In this document: piece by piece, positions 9,935 through 18,287 of the stretch
Layout of the letters: each line of letters opens with the position of its first letter
Numbering within the stretch: the stretch's first letter is position 1
Source of the DNA: Flavobacteriales bacterium
GTDB lineage: Bacteria; Bacteroidota; Bacteroidia; UBA10329
Direction: 5' to 3'
Assembly (NCBI GenBank): GCA_020635495.1
Contig: JACJZQ010000016.1
Location: 28,673 to 92,672, forward strand
DNA length: 64,000 nt
Made by a program: the position numbers and the translations under genes
Notes under the pieces: generated by a model
Told to the model about the DNA's origin: nothing
What the model saw: the letters and a program-made list of their open reading frames with translations, nothing else
The model's database searches: none

Positions 9935-10449
9935 GGACGCTCCAACTCAAAATAAAGGCACTCAATTCCGTACCACGTGCCTTTGCCTTTTTCCCGTAAA
10001 CCAATTTTCTTGATGACGGCTTGAGACGCATGATTGTCTGGCCGAACAATGGCGGCAATTTTCTTCAGACCAAGTGTTTCGAAACCATGTTTCAGCAGCG
10101 CTTTTCCTGCTTCGGTTGAGTAGCCCTTTCCCCAGAATTTCTTCTTGATGCGGAAACCGACCTCGACCTCACCGTTATCTGGCAGGTGTTTCAGAATGTA
10201 CCAACCCATAAACTCGTCCGTGTCTTTCAAGTAGGCGGTCCAAAGTCCAAGTCCAGGGTTTTCAGCCATATATCTCAACAATTTCGGAACCGCTGCTTCG
10301 TGATGCGAACGGTCTCGAGGTTCGCCATCGGTGATAAAACGCATTACCTCAGGGTCGCTGTCCAGATCAACCAACAGATCGATGTCTTCAGGTTTAAGCC
10401 ATTTCAGTACAAGCCGCTCCGTTTCCAAAAAGGTTCCCGATCGTTTCAT
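9931..10449 (-). CDS. GNAT-family N-acetyltransferase (RimJ/RimL type)
   Basis: A 172-residue acetyl-CoA dependent acetyltransferase. The start ETERLVLKW (9-17) is typical of the RimJ/RimL group, and the acetyl-CoA loop is FWGKGYSTEAG. NHASQAVIKKIGLREKG forms the usual C-terminal helix-strand. The substrate could be a ribosomal N-terminus, another amine or an antibiotic. The ATG at 10449 is chosen because the family motif starts directly after it; the frame extends further upstream but that part has no family likeness. It converges on and overlaps the desaturase gene. Confidence 0.88.
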   Translation of the reverse strand: MKRSGTFLETERLVLKWLKPEDIDLLVDLDSDPEVMRFITDGEPRDRSHHEAAVPKLLRYMAENPGLGLWTAYLKDTDEFMGWYILKHLPDNGEVEVGFRIKKKFWGKGYSTEAGKALLKHGFETLGLKKIAAIVRPDNHASQAVIKKIGLREKGKGTWYGIECLYFELERP

Positions 10450-10505
10450 GATGCAAAGATGATGAATCACCTTTTTGCGGTATTGCCGATGATGTTTGGT
10501 GCAGA

Positions 10506-10513
10506 TATTTTTG
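10506..10513 (+). promoter_or_regulatory. Putative -7 box before the small Cys-rich protein
   Basis: TATTTTTG ends 4 nt before a GTG codon that opens the small frame at 10518. The same 4-nt spacing is seen before wza, which supports a leaderless start here. Confidence 0.35.
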
Positions 10514-10517
10514 GACT

Positions 10518-10679
10518 GTGCAAACAAAACCACAGCCTCAGAATGAAGTCCGAGAACAACCTAGGTTCTCGAATTTTCTTGTTTTTGAATTCAAGAAGAA
10601 GAAAAAGAAGCAGTGTTGCGAGAAGTACAAGCGTAAAGGCAAACGCTGCGGTTCGTGTCCGCTGAAGGGCTGTGCCTGA
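10518..10679 (+). CDS. Small basic Cys-rich protein
   Basis: A 53-codon frame starting with GTG. Its N-terminus is polar and followed by FSNFLVFEF. The last 30 residues are strongly basic: six lysines, then QCCEKYKRKGKRCGSCP (positions 32-48) and a final Cys, five or six cysteines in all. The pattern CC-x5-7-basic-C-x2-C-P suggests a metal site or nucleic-acid contact. Similar short Lys-rich CC...CxxCP proteins occur in Bacteroidota to my recollection, but I know no function. No ATG is available in frame. The stop abuts the stop of the converging DUF1287 gene. Confidence 0.55.
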   Translation: MQTKPQPQNEVREQPRFSNFLVFEFKKKKKKQCCEKYKRKGKRCGSCPLKGCA

Positions 10680-11252
10680 TCAAGGTTTCGGGTAGCGATA
10701 GTGGCCCGTTATGTCAAACTTGAAAAGACAATCTTCCATTACCTGACCCGCACCGATGTTGTGCACGATCAGCGGTGTTTTTAGAAACATGGTTTTCTCG
10801 TCAACAACAATTCCGATGTGCGTAATTCCTCCGCCCAAGTTCCAAGTAACGATATCGCCAGACAGATAATCCTCAGCATTTTGAGTAACGGGCAATGAAA
10901 CACCTTTTCGTTCAAAGAACTTTCGAAGATTCGGCACACGTCTGTGGTCAATGTTATTGTCGGTGGATTTCAATCCCCAGTTTTTCGGGTAAAGGCTAAA
11001 ATTGGCCTTCATGTCTTCGTGAACCAATTGCTGAAGATCGATTCCAAGTTTTCGCAACGCGCGAATCACAACATCGGTACAAACACCTTTGCCGCTGGGC
11101 ACATCTCCATTCGGATACGGAATACTGAAGTAGCTTGGGTCGTACACCACATCATCTTTGGTAAGTTCCATTGCCGCCTCAGAAAGTGGTTGATTCTGAC
11201 CCGAAACGGTCAACGAAAACCAACACACGACTACGGTAAAAAGTGTTCTCAT
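10680..11252 (-). CDS. DUF1287 family secreted protein
   Basis: A 190-residue exported protein with a signal peptide of about 18 residues (MRTLFTVVVCWFSLTVSG). The mature part matches DUF1287 (YijF-like): YPNGDVPSGKGVCTDVVIRA carries the cysteine expected as nucleophile of an NlpC/P60-like fold. DHRRVPNLRKFF follows, and THIGIV holds the likely histidine. The family is thought to act as periplasmic cysteine amidases or peptidases, but I know of no proven substrate. It stands alone with an ATG at 11252. Confidence 0.88.
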   Translation of the reverse strand: MRTLFTVVVCWFSLTVSGQNQPLSEAAMELTKDDVVYDPSYFSIPYPNGDVPSGKGVCTDVVIRALRKLGIDLQQLVHEDMKANFSLYPKNWGLKSTDNNIDHRRVPNLRKFFERKGVSLPVTQNAEDYLSGDIVTWNLGGGITHIGIVVDEKTMFLKTPLIVHNIGAGQVMEDCLFKFDITGHYRYPKP

Positions 11253-11279
11253 CGGTAGGAAAAGGTTAGTATTGTATGG

Positions 11280-12188
11280 ATGAATCGGCTAATGATAATG
11301 CTGGTCTGGTTGACTGCAAATTTGAACGCGATGGCACAGGTGGATATTGTAAACAAGGAAGCAAACGGCATGACTTTCAAATGCCGCGTGGCGGGAGACC
11401 CTTCGGGCGAACCCGTGATTCTGTTGCATGGTTTTCCTGAAACATCTCACATGTGGATCCCACTATTGGAGCGACTTTCCGAGAACGGCTATTACTGCAT
11501 AGCGCCCGACCAGCGTGGTTACAGCCCGCAGGCCAGACCGACCGATGTGAGGGCTTATGAGATTGAAGAATTGGTTTCGGATGTGGTGGCTTTGGCGGAT
11601 GCTTTCGGTTTTGAGAAATTCCAGCTTATTGGCCACGATTGGGGTTCGGCCGTTGGTTGGGGCGTGGTGGCATATCATCCCGATAGGGTAAAGAGTTGGA
11701 CCGCGCTTTCCGTCCCGCACTTGAAGGCTTTCAGCGATGCAGTTCGATTTGACAAGAAGCAGAAGAAGATGAGCCAGTACATGGGCTTTTTCCAGCTGCG
11801 CGGAATTCCAGAATGGTTCATGCTGCGGAAAGACCGCAAAATGCTGAGAGGAACATGGCGTTCAAGTTCAGAGGAAGAAAAGCAAGATTACTTGGAGGTG
11901 ATTGGAAACAAGCCTGGTCTGAAAGCGGCTTTGGCTTGGTATCGTGCTAATTACAAAGTCCTTAAAAAAGGGCAGAAAATGGACAATTACCTCGAAGTGA
12001 AAACACCGACATTATTGCTTTGGGGCAAGAAAGATTTTGCCATAGGACCAGTTGGTGTTGATGGAACCGCCCAATACATGAAAGGTGAGTACAAGCGTGT
12101 TGATCTGCAGGCCAGTCATTGGTTGATCCAAGAGGATTTTGAAGGATGTGCGATTCCGATTCTTGAGCATCTGAATAGCCACAAGTAA
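11280..12188 (+). CDS. Alpha/beta hydrolase, epoxide-hydrolase-like, exported
   Basis: A 302-residue alpha/beta hydrolase with an N-terminal signal peptide (1-19, ending NAMA). The oxyanion motif is HGFPE (50-54). The nucleophile elbow GHDWGS (118-123) places Asp120 as nucleophile, as in epoxide hydrolases and haloalkane dehalogenases rather than Ser esterases. A late DFAIGP and ASHWLIQED supply the acid and His281 region. The substrate is unknown. The stop overlaps the ATG of the phosphopantetheinyl transferase gene by one base. Confidence 0.88.
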   Translation: MNRLMIMLVWLTANLNAMAQVDIVNKEANGMTFKCRVAGDPSGEPVILLHGFPETSHMWIPLLERLSENGYYCIAPDQRGYSPQARPTDVRAYEIEELVSDVVALADAFGFEKFQLIGHDWGSAVGWGVVAYHPDRVKSWTALSVPHLKAFSDAVRFDKKQKKMSQYMGFFQLRGIPEWFMLRKDRKMLRGTWRSSSEEEKQDYLEVIGNKPGLKAALAWYRANYKVLKKGQKMDNYLEVKTPTLLLWGKKDFAIGPVGVDGTAQYMKGEYKRVDLQASHWLIQEDFEGCAIPILEHLNSHK

Positions 12189-12781
12189 TGCCGGTCATTG
12201 AAGACAAACAGGTTGGCAACAACCGTCTCGGTCTTTGGAAGATCGATGGTTCGGAAATTCGGTTTGAAACAGAATTTCCTGAACTGTCAGCGCAATTGTC
12301 GGTACGCCATCCAAGAACCCAATTACAACGGTATGCTTCGCGATTGTTATTGGCAGAAATGTTGGGCAAAATGCCCGAAGTTTCAAAAGATGAAAACGGA
12401 AAGCCGTTGCTTCTTGACCATTCGTTGGAGATTTCCATTTCGCATACGGAAGGCTATGCAGCTGTTCTTCTCGGAACGGGAAAATTGGGCGTGGATGTGC
12501 AGCATTACAAACCGAATGTGATGAAAGTGCGCGACCGCTTTCTGGATGACCGCGAACTGGAAATGGCTCAGGACATCGAAACCACCACACTCTTTTGGGC
12601 AGCGAAAGAGGCGGTTTACAAATACAACGCTAAACCAGGCTTGGATTTCCGCGACCCGATAACGGTTCATTCAATCGAGTCTGAAATTCTACCGAGCAGT
12701 TTTGTCTACGCAGGAGCTGAAACCAAGCTCAATCTCGGTTGGAAAAAACTGGACGGAGCGATGCTCGTTTGGACGATTTAA
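12188..12781 (+). CDS. 4'-phosphopantetheinyl transferase superfamily protein
   Basis: A 197-residue Sfp/AcpS-like enzyme that moves the phosphopantetheine arm from CoA to a carrier protein serine. It has ISISHT (82-87), the Mg site GVD (101-103) and FWAAKEAVYKY (137-147), which are the three signature blocks. Its target carrier protein is not in the window. TAATG coupling to the upstream hydrolase suggests one transcript. Its last codons overlap the stop of the converging cysQ gene by four bases. Confidence 0.92.
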   Translation: MPVIEDKQVGNNRLGLWKIDGSEIRFETEFPELSAQLSVRHPRTQLQRYASRLLLAEMLGKMPEVSKDENGKPLLLDHSLEISISHTEGYAAVLLGTGKLGVDVQHYKPNVMKVRDRFLDDRELEMAQDIETTTLFWAAKEAVYKYNAKPGLDFRDPITVHSIESEILPSSFVYAGAETKLNLGWKKLDGAMLVWTI

Positions 12782-13569
12782 CGCTTCACGATAAACCACG
12801 GATTCAACAGGTTTTCCTTGTTGTAGCGGAGAGGAGTTACTTCGTCCTTTTCGGTCACGGTGCAGCCTGCGTTCAGCGCAATTGCTTGTCCAGCGCCTGT
12901 GTCCCATTCCATGGTAGGTGCAAAGCGAGGATAGACATCAGCCACGCCTTCCGCAACCAAGCAAAGTTTCAAAGAGCTTCCCATCGAGACCATTTCCACG
13001 TCTCCGTGTTCGGCTTTCATCTTGTCGAAATACTCCAAGGTTTCATCACTCATGTGTGAGCGACTTCCCACCATGGAGAAGGTTTTCCTGTCTGAAGCAA
13101 TGGGCAATTTTTTTCCTTTTGATAGCAGATCATTCAGGTCGGAATAAGAAGCATGAACCTTTGAGTAATCATTGATCTTGAACGCACCTAAACCTTTGAT
13201 GCCGAGGTACATTTCATCCTTTACTGGAACGTAAATAACACCCGAAACGGGAACACCATCTTCGATCAACGCAATGTTCACGGTGAATTCGCCATTGCGT
13301 TTCACGAACTCCTTGGTGCCATCCAACGGATCCACCAGCCAGAACTGTTTCCAGTCTTTTCGTTCTGCGTATGGAATGTCTTTTCCTTCCTCGCTCAGTA
13401 CCGGAATGCCTGTGTCTTTAAGGTATTCCATGATCTTGAGGTGAGCACGTCTGTCGGCCTCGGTAAGCGGACTTTTGTCCTCTTTCACATCAACCGTAAA
13501 CTCCGTTCCGTAAACTTCAAGTATTTCCAATCCGCCTTCAAAGGCACCTTTTATCGCTTGCTCTATCAT
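12778..13569 (-). CDS. cysQ: 3'(2'),5'-bisphosphate nucleotidase
   Basis: A 263-residue Mg-dependent, Li-sensitive phosphatase of the inositol-monophosphatase superfamily that removes the 3'-phosphate of PAP (the by-product of sulfotransferases) or of PAPS. Signatures are PLTEADRRAH, the metal site DPLDGTKEFVKR and the C-terminal PTMEWDTGAGQAI. The ATG at 13569 gives the standard N-terminus (MIEQAIKGAF); the open frame upstream runs into a repeat. The upstream neighbour on the same strand is an SLC13 permease. The link to the PAPS genes at 20.6-23.5 kb is worth noting because sulfation produces PAP. Confidence 0.94.
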   Translation of the reverse strand: MIEQAIKGAFEGGLEILEVYGTEFTVDVKEDKSPLTEADRRAHLKIMEYLKDTGIPVLSEEGKDIPYAERKDWKQFWLVDPLDGTKEFVKRNGEFTVNIALIEDGVPVSGVIYVPVKDEMYLGIKGLGAFKINDYSKVHASYSDLNDLLSKGKKLPIASDRKTFSMVGSRSHMSDETLEYFDKMKAEHGDVEMVSMGSSLKLCLVAEGVADVYPRFAPTMEWDTGAGQAIALNAGCTVTEKDEVTPLRYNKENLLNPWFIVKR

Positions 13570-13584
13570 GGCCGCGAAGTACAG

Positions 13585-13649
13585 GTTCAAAGTTCAAAGT
13601 TCCAAGCTCAACCCTATCTACATTGAACCTTAAACGTTGAATTTTGAAC
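13585..13649. repeat. Imperfect inverted repeat with no gene inside
   Basis: Arms 13585-13611 and 13623-13649 match in reverse complement at 21 of 27 positions and are separated by 11 nt. The left arm itself contains two tandem GTTCAAA units. It fills the gap between the SLC13 stop and cysQ. It could act as a hairpin or be an emptied form of the repeat-flanked cassettes seen at 16.3 and 61.6 kb. Confidence 0.55.
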
Positions 13650-15409
13650 TAAACGAGGTCGTACCTCAACGCGAGTAGAATTGTGCCAAGTGAGATATAG
13701 ATCAGCGTAAGCGGTAGACCGATCTTCATGAAATCTTTGAAGTTGTATCCGCCAGAACCATAGACCATCAAGTTCGTTTGGTAGCCGATAGGCGTTATAA
13801 AGCTGGCCGCGCCACCGAAGGCAACAACGAGAACAAACGGTTCCACGGGAAGATTCATGCTATGCGCCAAACTCACCGATATCGGGAAGATGAGCGCAAC
13901 GGCTGCTTTATTGGTCATGTAGGCTCCAAGAATATTGGTTACGGCAAATATTCCCGCAATCACAGCAATTGGCCCCAAGCCTTTGCCAATATTGAGAACA
14001 GTTTCTGCAATGATATCAGCAGCGCCACTATTGATCAATGCTCTGCCCATTGCAAGGCCAAAAGCCATGATGGCAAGTAGGTTCACATCCAATCCTTTTC
14101 TTACTTCAGTTGCCGTGAGAATGCCGCCTAAAAGCGTTCCCGCAAGCACGATCAGCAGGCACGTGAACAATGGAACAGGTGTGGTTGCAGAAACGATAAT
14201 GGATGCCATAACGCCCAGAATAACGTAAAGGGCTTTTCGTCCCTGAACACGCACGTTCTGCTTCCGCGAGATGGTGTAGAACGCGTTCTCCGTGGCGCGC
14301 TTGTAGAAATCGCGACCAGCAAAAAGGAGCAGCGCATCGCCTGCTTGCAGTTCCACATCTCCGAGTTTTCCGGATAGTTTCTCGCCATTGCGATGAACAG
14401 CCACAATGGCGGCATCATATTTCCCTCGGAAATCGGAATCCTTAACCGTTTTGCCGATCAGCGAACTGTTGTAAGAAATGACCACCTCTACCACATCCGA
14501 AAGGTGATCGCTCTCGCAGGTTCTCGGCAGACTCAGCCCCATTTCGGCCTTCACCATATCCTGAATCGTATCCAAGCCGCCCGTAAAGATCAACCTATCG
14601 TAAGACCTTAGAATATGGGTAGGCGATACGGGAGTGATGATACGTTCGTTCCGCACGATTTCAACAAGGAAATTGCCCTTCAAATTCCGTAATCCAGCCT
14701 GCTGGATGGTCTTTCCGATAAGTGATGAAGTTTGGCCCACCTCCGTTTCCACAAAATACTCGCGCCAATCCTCGCTGAACTCGTCCATCGCATCCTTGTG
14801 GTCGGGAAGAAGACGGTCGGAGAAAAAGAACATGTAAATGCCGCCAATAATTGCCAATGGAAGCCCGATCCACGTGAAATCGAAAATGTCAAGACTTGGC
14901 AGACCAGCGTCCACGGCCATACCATTGACGATTAGGTTGGTACTGGTCCCGACCAGCGTCATGCAGCCTCCAACAATGGTCACATACGAAAGCGGAATAA
15001 GCAGTTTGGCGGGCGACATCCCGTTGCGCTTCGACCAGCTGTGTACGTAGGGCATCATCATGGCCACCAACGGAGTGTTGTTGAAGAATGCAGAAGCGGG
15101 AGCTATGAAAAGCATCATTCGCCCAACAAACGACCGTTGACTTTTCGTTCCCTTGAAAAGGCGATTGAAGAGTGCGTCCATCACGTTCGTTTTGCGGATG
15201 GTATCGCTGAGAATGAGCAGCAGAATGATGACTGCCAATTGCTCGTTGGCGAAACCGCTAATGGCCTCCTTCGGGGTAAGTACTCCGAAAACCGTGAGGA
15301 ACATGACGGCTGAGAAAAAGGCCACTTCTGCCCGAATTTTGCCCGAATAAAGGGCTACCAGCAGAAACAGGACCGAAATCCCGACCAATATGGGCGCGAA
15401 TTCAGGCAT
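13649..15409 (-). CDS. SLC13 (DASS) family permease with two RCK_C domains
   Basis: A 586-residue inner-membrane anion transporter. Hydrophobic blocks (about 1-200 and 390-586) are the two halves of the transporter. Between them lie two TrkA_C-type regulatory domains (about 215-275 and 305-365), each with the phrase SSLIGKT. Family signatures are NNTPLVAMMMPYV, GTSTNLIVNG and FITPIGYQTNLMVYG. Members of this architecture carry sulfate or dicarboxylates with sodium. Placement before cysQ makes sulfate a good guess but does not prove it. Confidence 0.9.
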   Translation of the reverse strand: MPEFAPILVGISVLFLLVALYSGKIRAEVAFFSAVMFLTVFGVLTPKEAISGFANEQLAVIILLLILSDTIRKTNVMDALFNRLFKGTKSQRSFVGRMMLFIAPASAFFNNTPLVAMMMPYVHSWSKRNGMSPAKLLIPLSYVTIVGGCMTLVGTSTNLIVNGMAVDAGLPSLDIFDFTWIGLPLAIIGGIYMFFFSDRLLPDHKDAMDEFSEDWREYFVETEVGQTSSLIGKTIQQAGLRNLKGNFLVEIVRNERIITPVSPTHILRSYDRLIFTGGLDTIQDMVKAEMGLSLPRTCESDHLSDVVEVVISYNSSLIGKTVKDSDFRGKYDAAIVAVHRNGEKLSGKLGDVELQAGDALLLFAGRDFYKRATENAFYTISRKQNVRVQGRKALYVILGVMASIIVSATTPVPLFTCLLIVLAGTLLGGILTATEVRKGLDVNLLAIMAFGLAMGRALINSGAADIIAETVLNIGKGLGPIAVIAGIFAVTNILGAYMTNKAAVALIFPISVSLAHSMNLPVEPFVLVVAFGGAASFITPIGYQTNLMVYGSGGYNFKDFMKIGLPLTLIYISLGTILLALRYDLV

Positions 15410-15414
15410 TTACA

Positions 15415-16287
15415 TCAGTAACCCGATTTCGCTCCCGCGATGTTCTCGATCGGATGCCAAGTGGTTTTTACTTCCTGCGTTTCGAGCAGCAAGTAAGGAT
15501 CTTCGCCCTGTTTGTTCCAATCGTATTTGGCCCAATTGAGCACACGTTTCACGTTCAACGCTCCGTTCTCTTGGATCTTTCTCAGGTGCTTTTCGCGACA
15601 GTAAATGGTAGCATTCACATCCATGTGCGAACTGAAATGGTCGGCCAGCTCATCTTCTTTTCCTGTGAGAATATTAATCACACCACCTGGAACATCTGAT
15701 GAATTCAACACTTCGGCAAACGTTACCGCCACATGCGGTGAATTCTCAGAAGCTAAAACGACACATGTGTTTCCTCCAGCTATGACTGGCATGATGCAAC
15801 TCACCATTCCAAGTAATGATGGACTTTCTGGCGCGATGATGGTCACAACGCCTGTTGGTTCGTGAACGCTAAAGTTGAAATGCGAGGATGAAACGGGGTT
15901 CACGCTTCCGAAAACCTGTGTGAACTTATCGCACCAACCAGCGAAATACACGCAGCGGTCAATAGAAGCTTCCACTTCCTTGGTCGCGGCAGCTCGTGAA
16001 GCACCGACCGCAACCAATTCCTCAACGAATTGTGCTTTTCTTCCTTCCAGCATTTCAGCAATACGATACAGAATTTGGCTTCGGTTAAAAGCTGCTCGAC
16101 TGCTCCAGCCTTCGAATGCATTTCGCGCAGCAACAACTGCGTTGCGGAGGTCTTTTCTACTGCTGAGGCAGATGTTGGTCACCGTACCGTCTTTCAATTC
16201 AACGGGGTAAAAACGACCGCTTTCTGTTCTCGGAAACTGCCCTCCGATGTAGATCTTGTATGTTTTATTGACTGTCAATCTTGTCAT
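15415..16287 (-). CDS. Aldehyde-dehydrogenase-like protein lacking the catalytic part
   Basis: A 290-residue protein matching only the N-terminal, NAD-binding side of the ALDH fold (IYIGGQFPRTESGRFYPV near 12-29, then HEPTGVVTIIAPESP). It stops before the region that would hold the catalytic Cys and the second Glu. This resembles the second, often inactive ALDH domain of ALDH16-type two-domain proteins, here as its own gene. A full ALDH and deoC lie upstream on the same strand, now separated from it by a repeat-flanked GxxExxY gene. The ATG at 16287 is used because the further upstream frame lacks ATG. A role as partner subunit of the full ALDH is an inference. Confidence 0.82.
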   Translation of the reverse strand: MTRLTVNKTYKIYIGGQFPRTESGRFYPVELKDGTVTNICLSSRKDLRNAVVAARNAFEGWSSRAAFNRSQILYRIAEMLEGRKAQFVEELVAVGASRAAATKEVEASIDRCVYFAGWCDKFTQVFGSVNPVSSSHFNFSVHEPTGVVTIIAPESPSLLGMVSCIMPVIAGGNTCVVLASENSPHVAVTFAEVLNSSDVPGGVINILTGKEDELADHFSSHMDVNATIYCREKHLRKIQENGALNVKRVLNWAKYDWNKQGEDPYLLLETQEVKTTWHPIENIAGAKSGY

Positions 16288-16303
16288 GCTCTTGTTCAAA
16301 TGT

Positions 16304-16338
16304 GGTTACGAATTGCGAATACGTACGAATATTCGAAT
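16304..16338 (+). repeat. Left inverted repeat of GxxExxY cassette 1
   Basis: A 35-nt arm rich in TACGAAT units. Its first 27 bases match the reverse complement of 16790-16816 at 24 of 27 positions and of 16748-16774 at 22 of 27. Confidence 0.75.
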
Positions 16339-16343
16339 TCGGG

Positions 16344-16736
16344 TCAATCATTGATAATGCGTTTATATCGAACCTGTTCCTGACCGAAATGTATCAGAAT
16401 CCCCAATTTCAAGTTTGATTGTTTCAAATAGGAGACCACCTGTTCTATTTGTTTTCTTGAGAAATGCTGTGTCCGCTTCAGTTCAACCACAATTTTTTCG
16501 TCAACCAGAAAGTCAAAATATCCTGTCCCTACTTTTTCTCCTTCAAATACAATCGGAAAATGTGCTTGCTCCTTAAAGTTGATGTTTCGGTTCTTGAATG
16601 AAACAGCTAATGCTTTCTGATATACTTTTTCCAAAAGACCGCCACCGAGTTCATTATGAACATCGAATGCGCAACCCATGATCTGATAACTCAGTTCGGG
16701 ATAAAGTAGGTCGGTTTTATTGACGGGAGCCTTCAC
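16344..16736 (-). CDS. GxxExxY protein (copy 1)
   Basis: About 130 residues. The name-giving motif is GLLEKVY (33-39 counting from the GTG at 16736). A later D75...E85-L-K87 (FDFLVDEKIVVELK) looks like the core of a PD-(D/E)xK nuclease fold. The function of the family is not known to me from experiment. No ATG is available: GTG at 16736 or TTG at 16772 are possible, and the latter would place the first codons inside the flanking repeat. The gene sits between two ALDH genes of the same strand and is bracketed by inverted repeats. A second copy with the same motif lies at 61679-62056. Confidence 0.82.
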   Translation of the reverse strand: MKAPVNKTDLLYPELSYQIMGCAFDVHNELGGGLLEKVYQKALAVSFKNRNINFKEQAHFPIVFEGEKVGTGYFDFLVDEKIVVELKRTQHFSRKQIEQVVSYLKQSNLKLGILIHFGQEQVRYKRIIND

Positions 16737-16739
16737 TAC

Positions 16740-16774
16740 GTTCGGATATTCGTATTCATTCGTAATTCGCAACC
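16740..16774 (-). repeat. Right inverted repeat of GxxExxY cassette 1, inner copy
   Basis: Reverse-complement partner of 16304-16338. It also forms a direct repeat with 16788-16816, 42 nt further on, at 27 of 29 positions. Confidence 0.72.
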
Positions 16775-16779
16775 ACCGC

Positions 16780-16816
16780 TATTCGTCATATTCGTACTCA
16801 TTCGTAATTCGTAACC
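16780..16816 (-). repeat. Right inverted repeat of GxxExxY cassette 1, outer copy
   Basis: Second copy of the right arm and the better match to the left arm (24 of 27). It ends exactly one base before the stop codon of the full ALDH gene (16817-16819). Confidence 0.72.
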
Positions 16817-18287
16817 CTAACTAAGATTAACGTAAGGCAACAACCCGTGCAGCCCGCCCTCACGGCCAAAACCACTTTCCTTGTAACCACCGAATGGCGA
16901 TGTCGGGTCGAATTTGTTGTAGGTGTTCGCCCAAACCACACCTGCACGGAGCTTGGTGGTCAGGTTGAAGATCTTCGAACCTTTGTCCGTCCAAACACCT
17001 GCTGAAAGCCCGAAAGGCGTGTTGTTCGCCTTGTCGATCACCTCATCAACTGTTCTGAAAGTCTGGACCGTTAAGACTGGACCGAAAATTTCCTCTTGAA
17101 CAATTCGGTGGCTTTGCGATGTCTCGCAGAAAAGCGTTGGCGGACACCAATTCCCCTTTTTAGGAAGCGAACATTTCGGCTGATAGATCTCTGCGCCTTC
17201 TTCTTGTCCGATCTTCAAGTATTTATTGATGGTGTTCAACTGCTCTTTCGAGTTGATTGCACCCACATCGGTGTTCTTGTCGAGCGGGTCGCCAACGATC
17301 AGCGAACTCATGCGGTCTTTCAGTTTTCTGAGCACTTCGTCCTTCACATTTTCCTGAACGAAAAGCCGCGATCCTGCGCAGCAAACGTGTCCTTGGTTGA
17401 AGAAAATACCGTTGATGATGCCCTCAACCGCTTGGTCGATGGGCGCATCATCAAAAATGATATTGGCCGCCTTTCCACCCAGTTCCAGCGTTGCCTTCTT
17501 GTGCGTTCCCGCAATCGCCTTCTGAATGATCTTCCCCACGCCCGTTGATCCTGTGAACGCAATCTTGTCCACATCTGGGTGGTTGACGATGGCTGCACCA
17601 GTTGCACCTGCTCCCGTAACCACATTGACTACACCTGCTGGCAGTCCACTGTCGTGAATGAGTTCTGCCAATTTCATGGCCGTGAGCGGAGTGGTTTCGG
17701 CTGGTTTCAGCACCACCGTATTTCCGCAAGCTAATGCTGGTGCAAGTTTCCACGCAGACATCAGCAGCGGAAAATTCCACGGAATGATCTGTCCAGCTAC
17801 GCCAACTGGCTCGATTTTCTTTCCTGGGAAAGCGTATTCCAATTTATCGGCCCAGCCAGCGTAGTAGAAAAAGTGGTTGGCCGCCAGCGGAATATCAATG
17901 TCTCGGCTCTCGCGGATCGGCTTGCCGCCATCCATACTTTCGAGCACGGCAAACTCACGCGCGCGTTCCTGTATCAACCGCGCAATGCGGAAAATGTACT
18001 TGGCGCGCTCCTTGGCGGGCATCACGCTCCAAACTTCTTTGTACGCCTTTCGCGCGGCCTTCACCGCCTTGTCCACATCCTTGTCAGACGCTTCCGCGAA
18101 ATAGGCAATGTGCTGGTCGTTGCTTGGGTTGATGGAAGCGAACTTCTGCCGCCCTCGGCCTTCACAAATTTGCCGTTGATGTACAGCCCGTATTCGTCCT
18201 TGATGGTGGCGTGGTCGGCACTTTCAGGCGCAGCCGCGTACTCCCATTTTGAACCGAAATCGAGCTTGTTTTCTGTCTTTTTGCCAT
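16817..18287 (-). CDS. Aldehyde dehydrogenase, interrupted by two one-base frameshifts
   Basis: NAD(P)-dependent ALDH, about 490 residues if two one-base losses are repaired. Visible are IIPWNFPLLM, FTGSTGVGK (cofactor), LELGGK (general-base Glu) and GHVCCAGS with the catalytic Cys, plus the C-terminal FGGYKESGFGREGG. The natural ATG at 18287 overlaps the deoC stop (TGATG). The frame is lost first in an A5 run (18278-18282), where six would keep it, and again at GGG (CCC on plus, 18152-18154), where four would restore it. The longest open piece is 16817-18076 without a proper start. With deoC it could oxidise aldehydes from deoxyribose breakdown. Decay or sequencing error are both possible; error is favoured by similar lesions in nearby genes. 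Confidence 0.85.
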
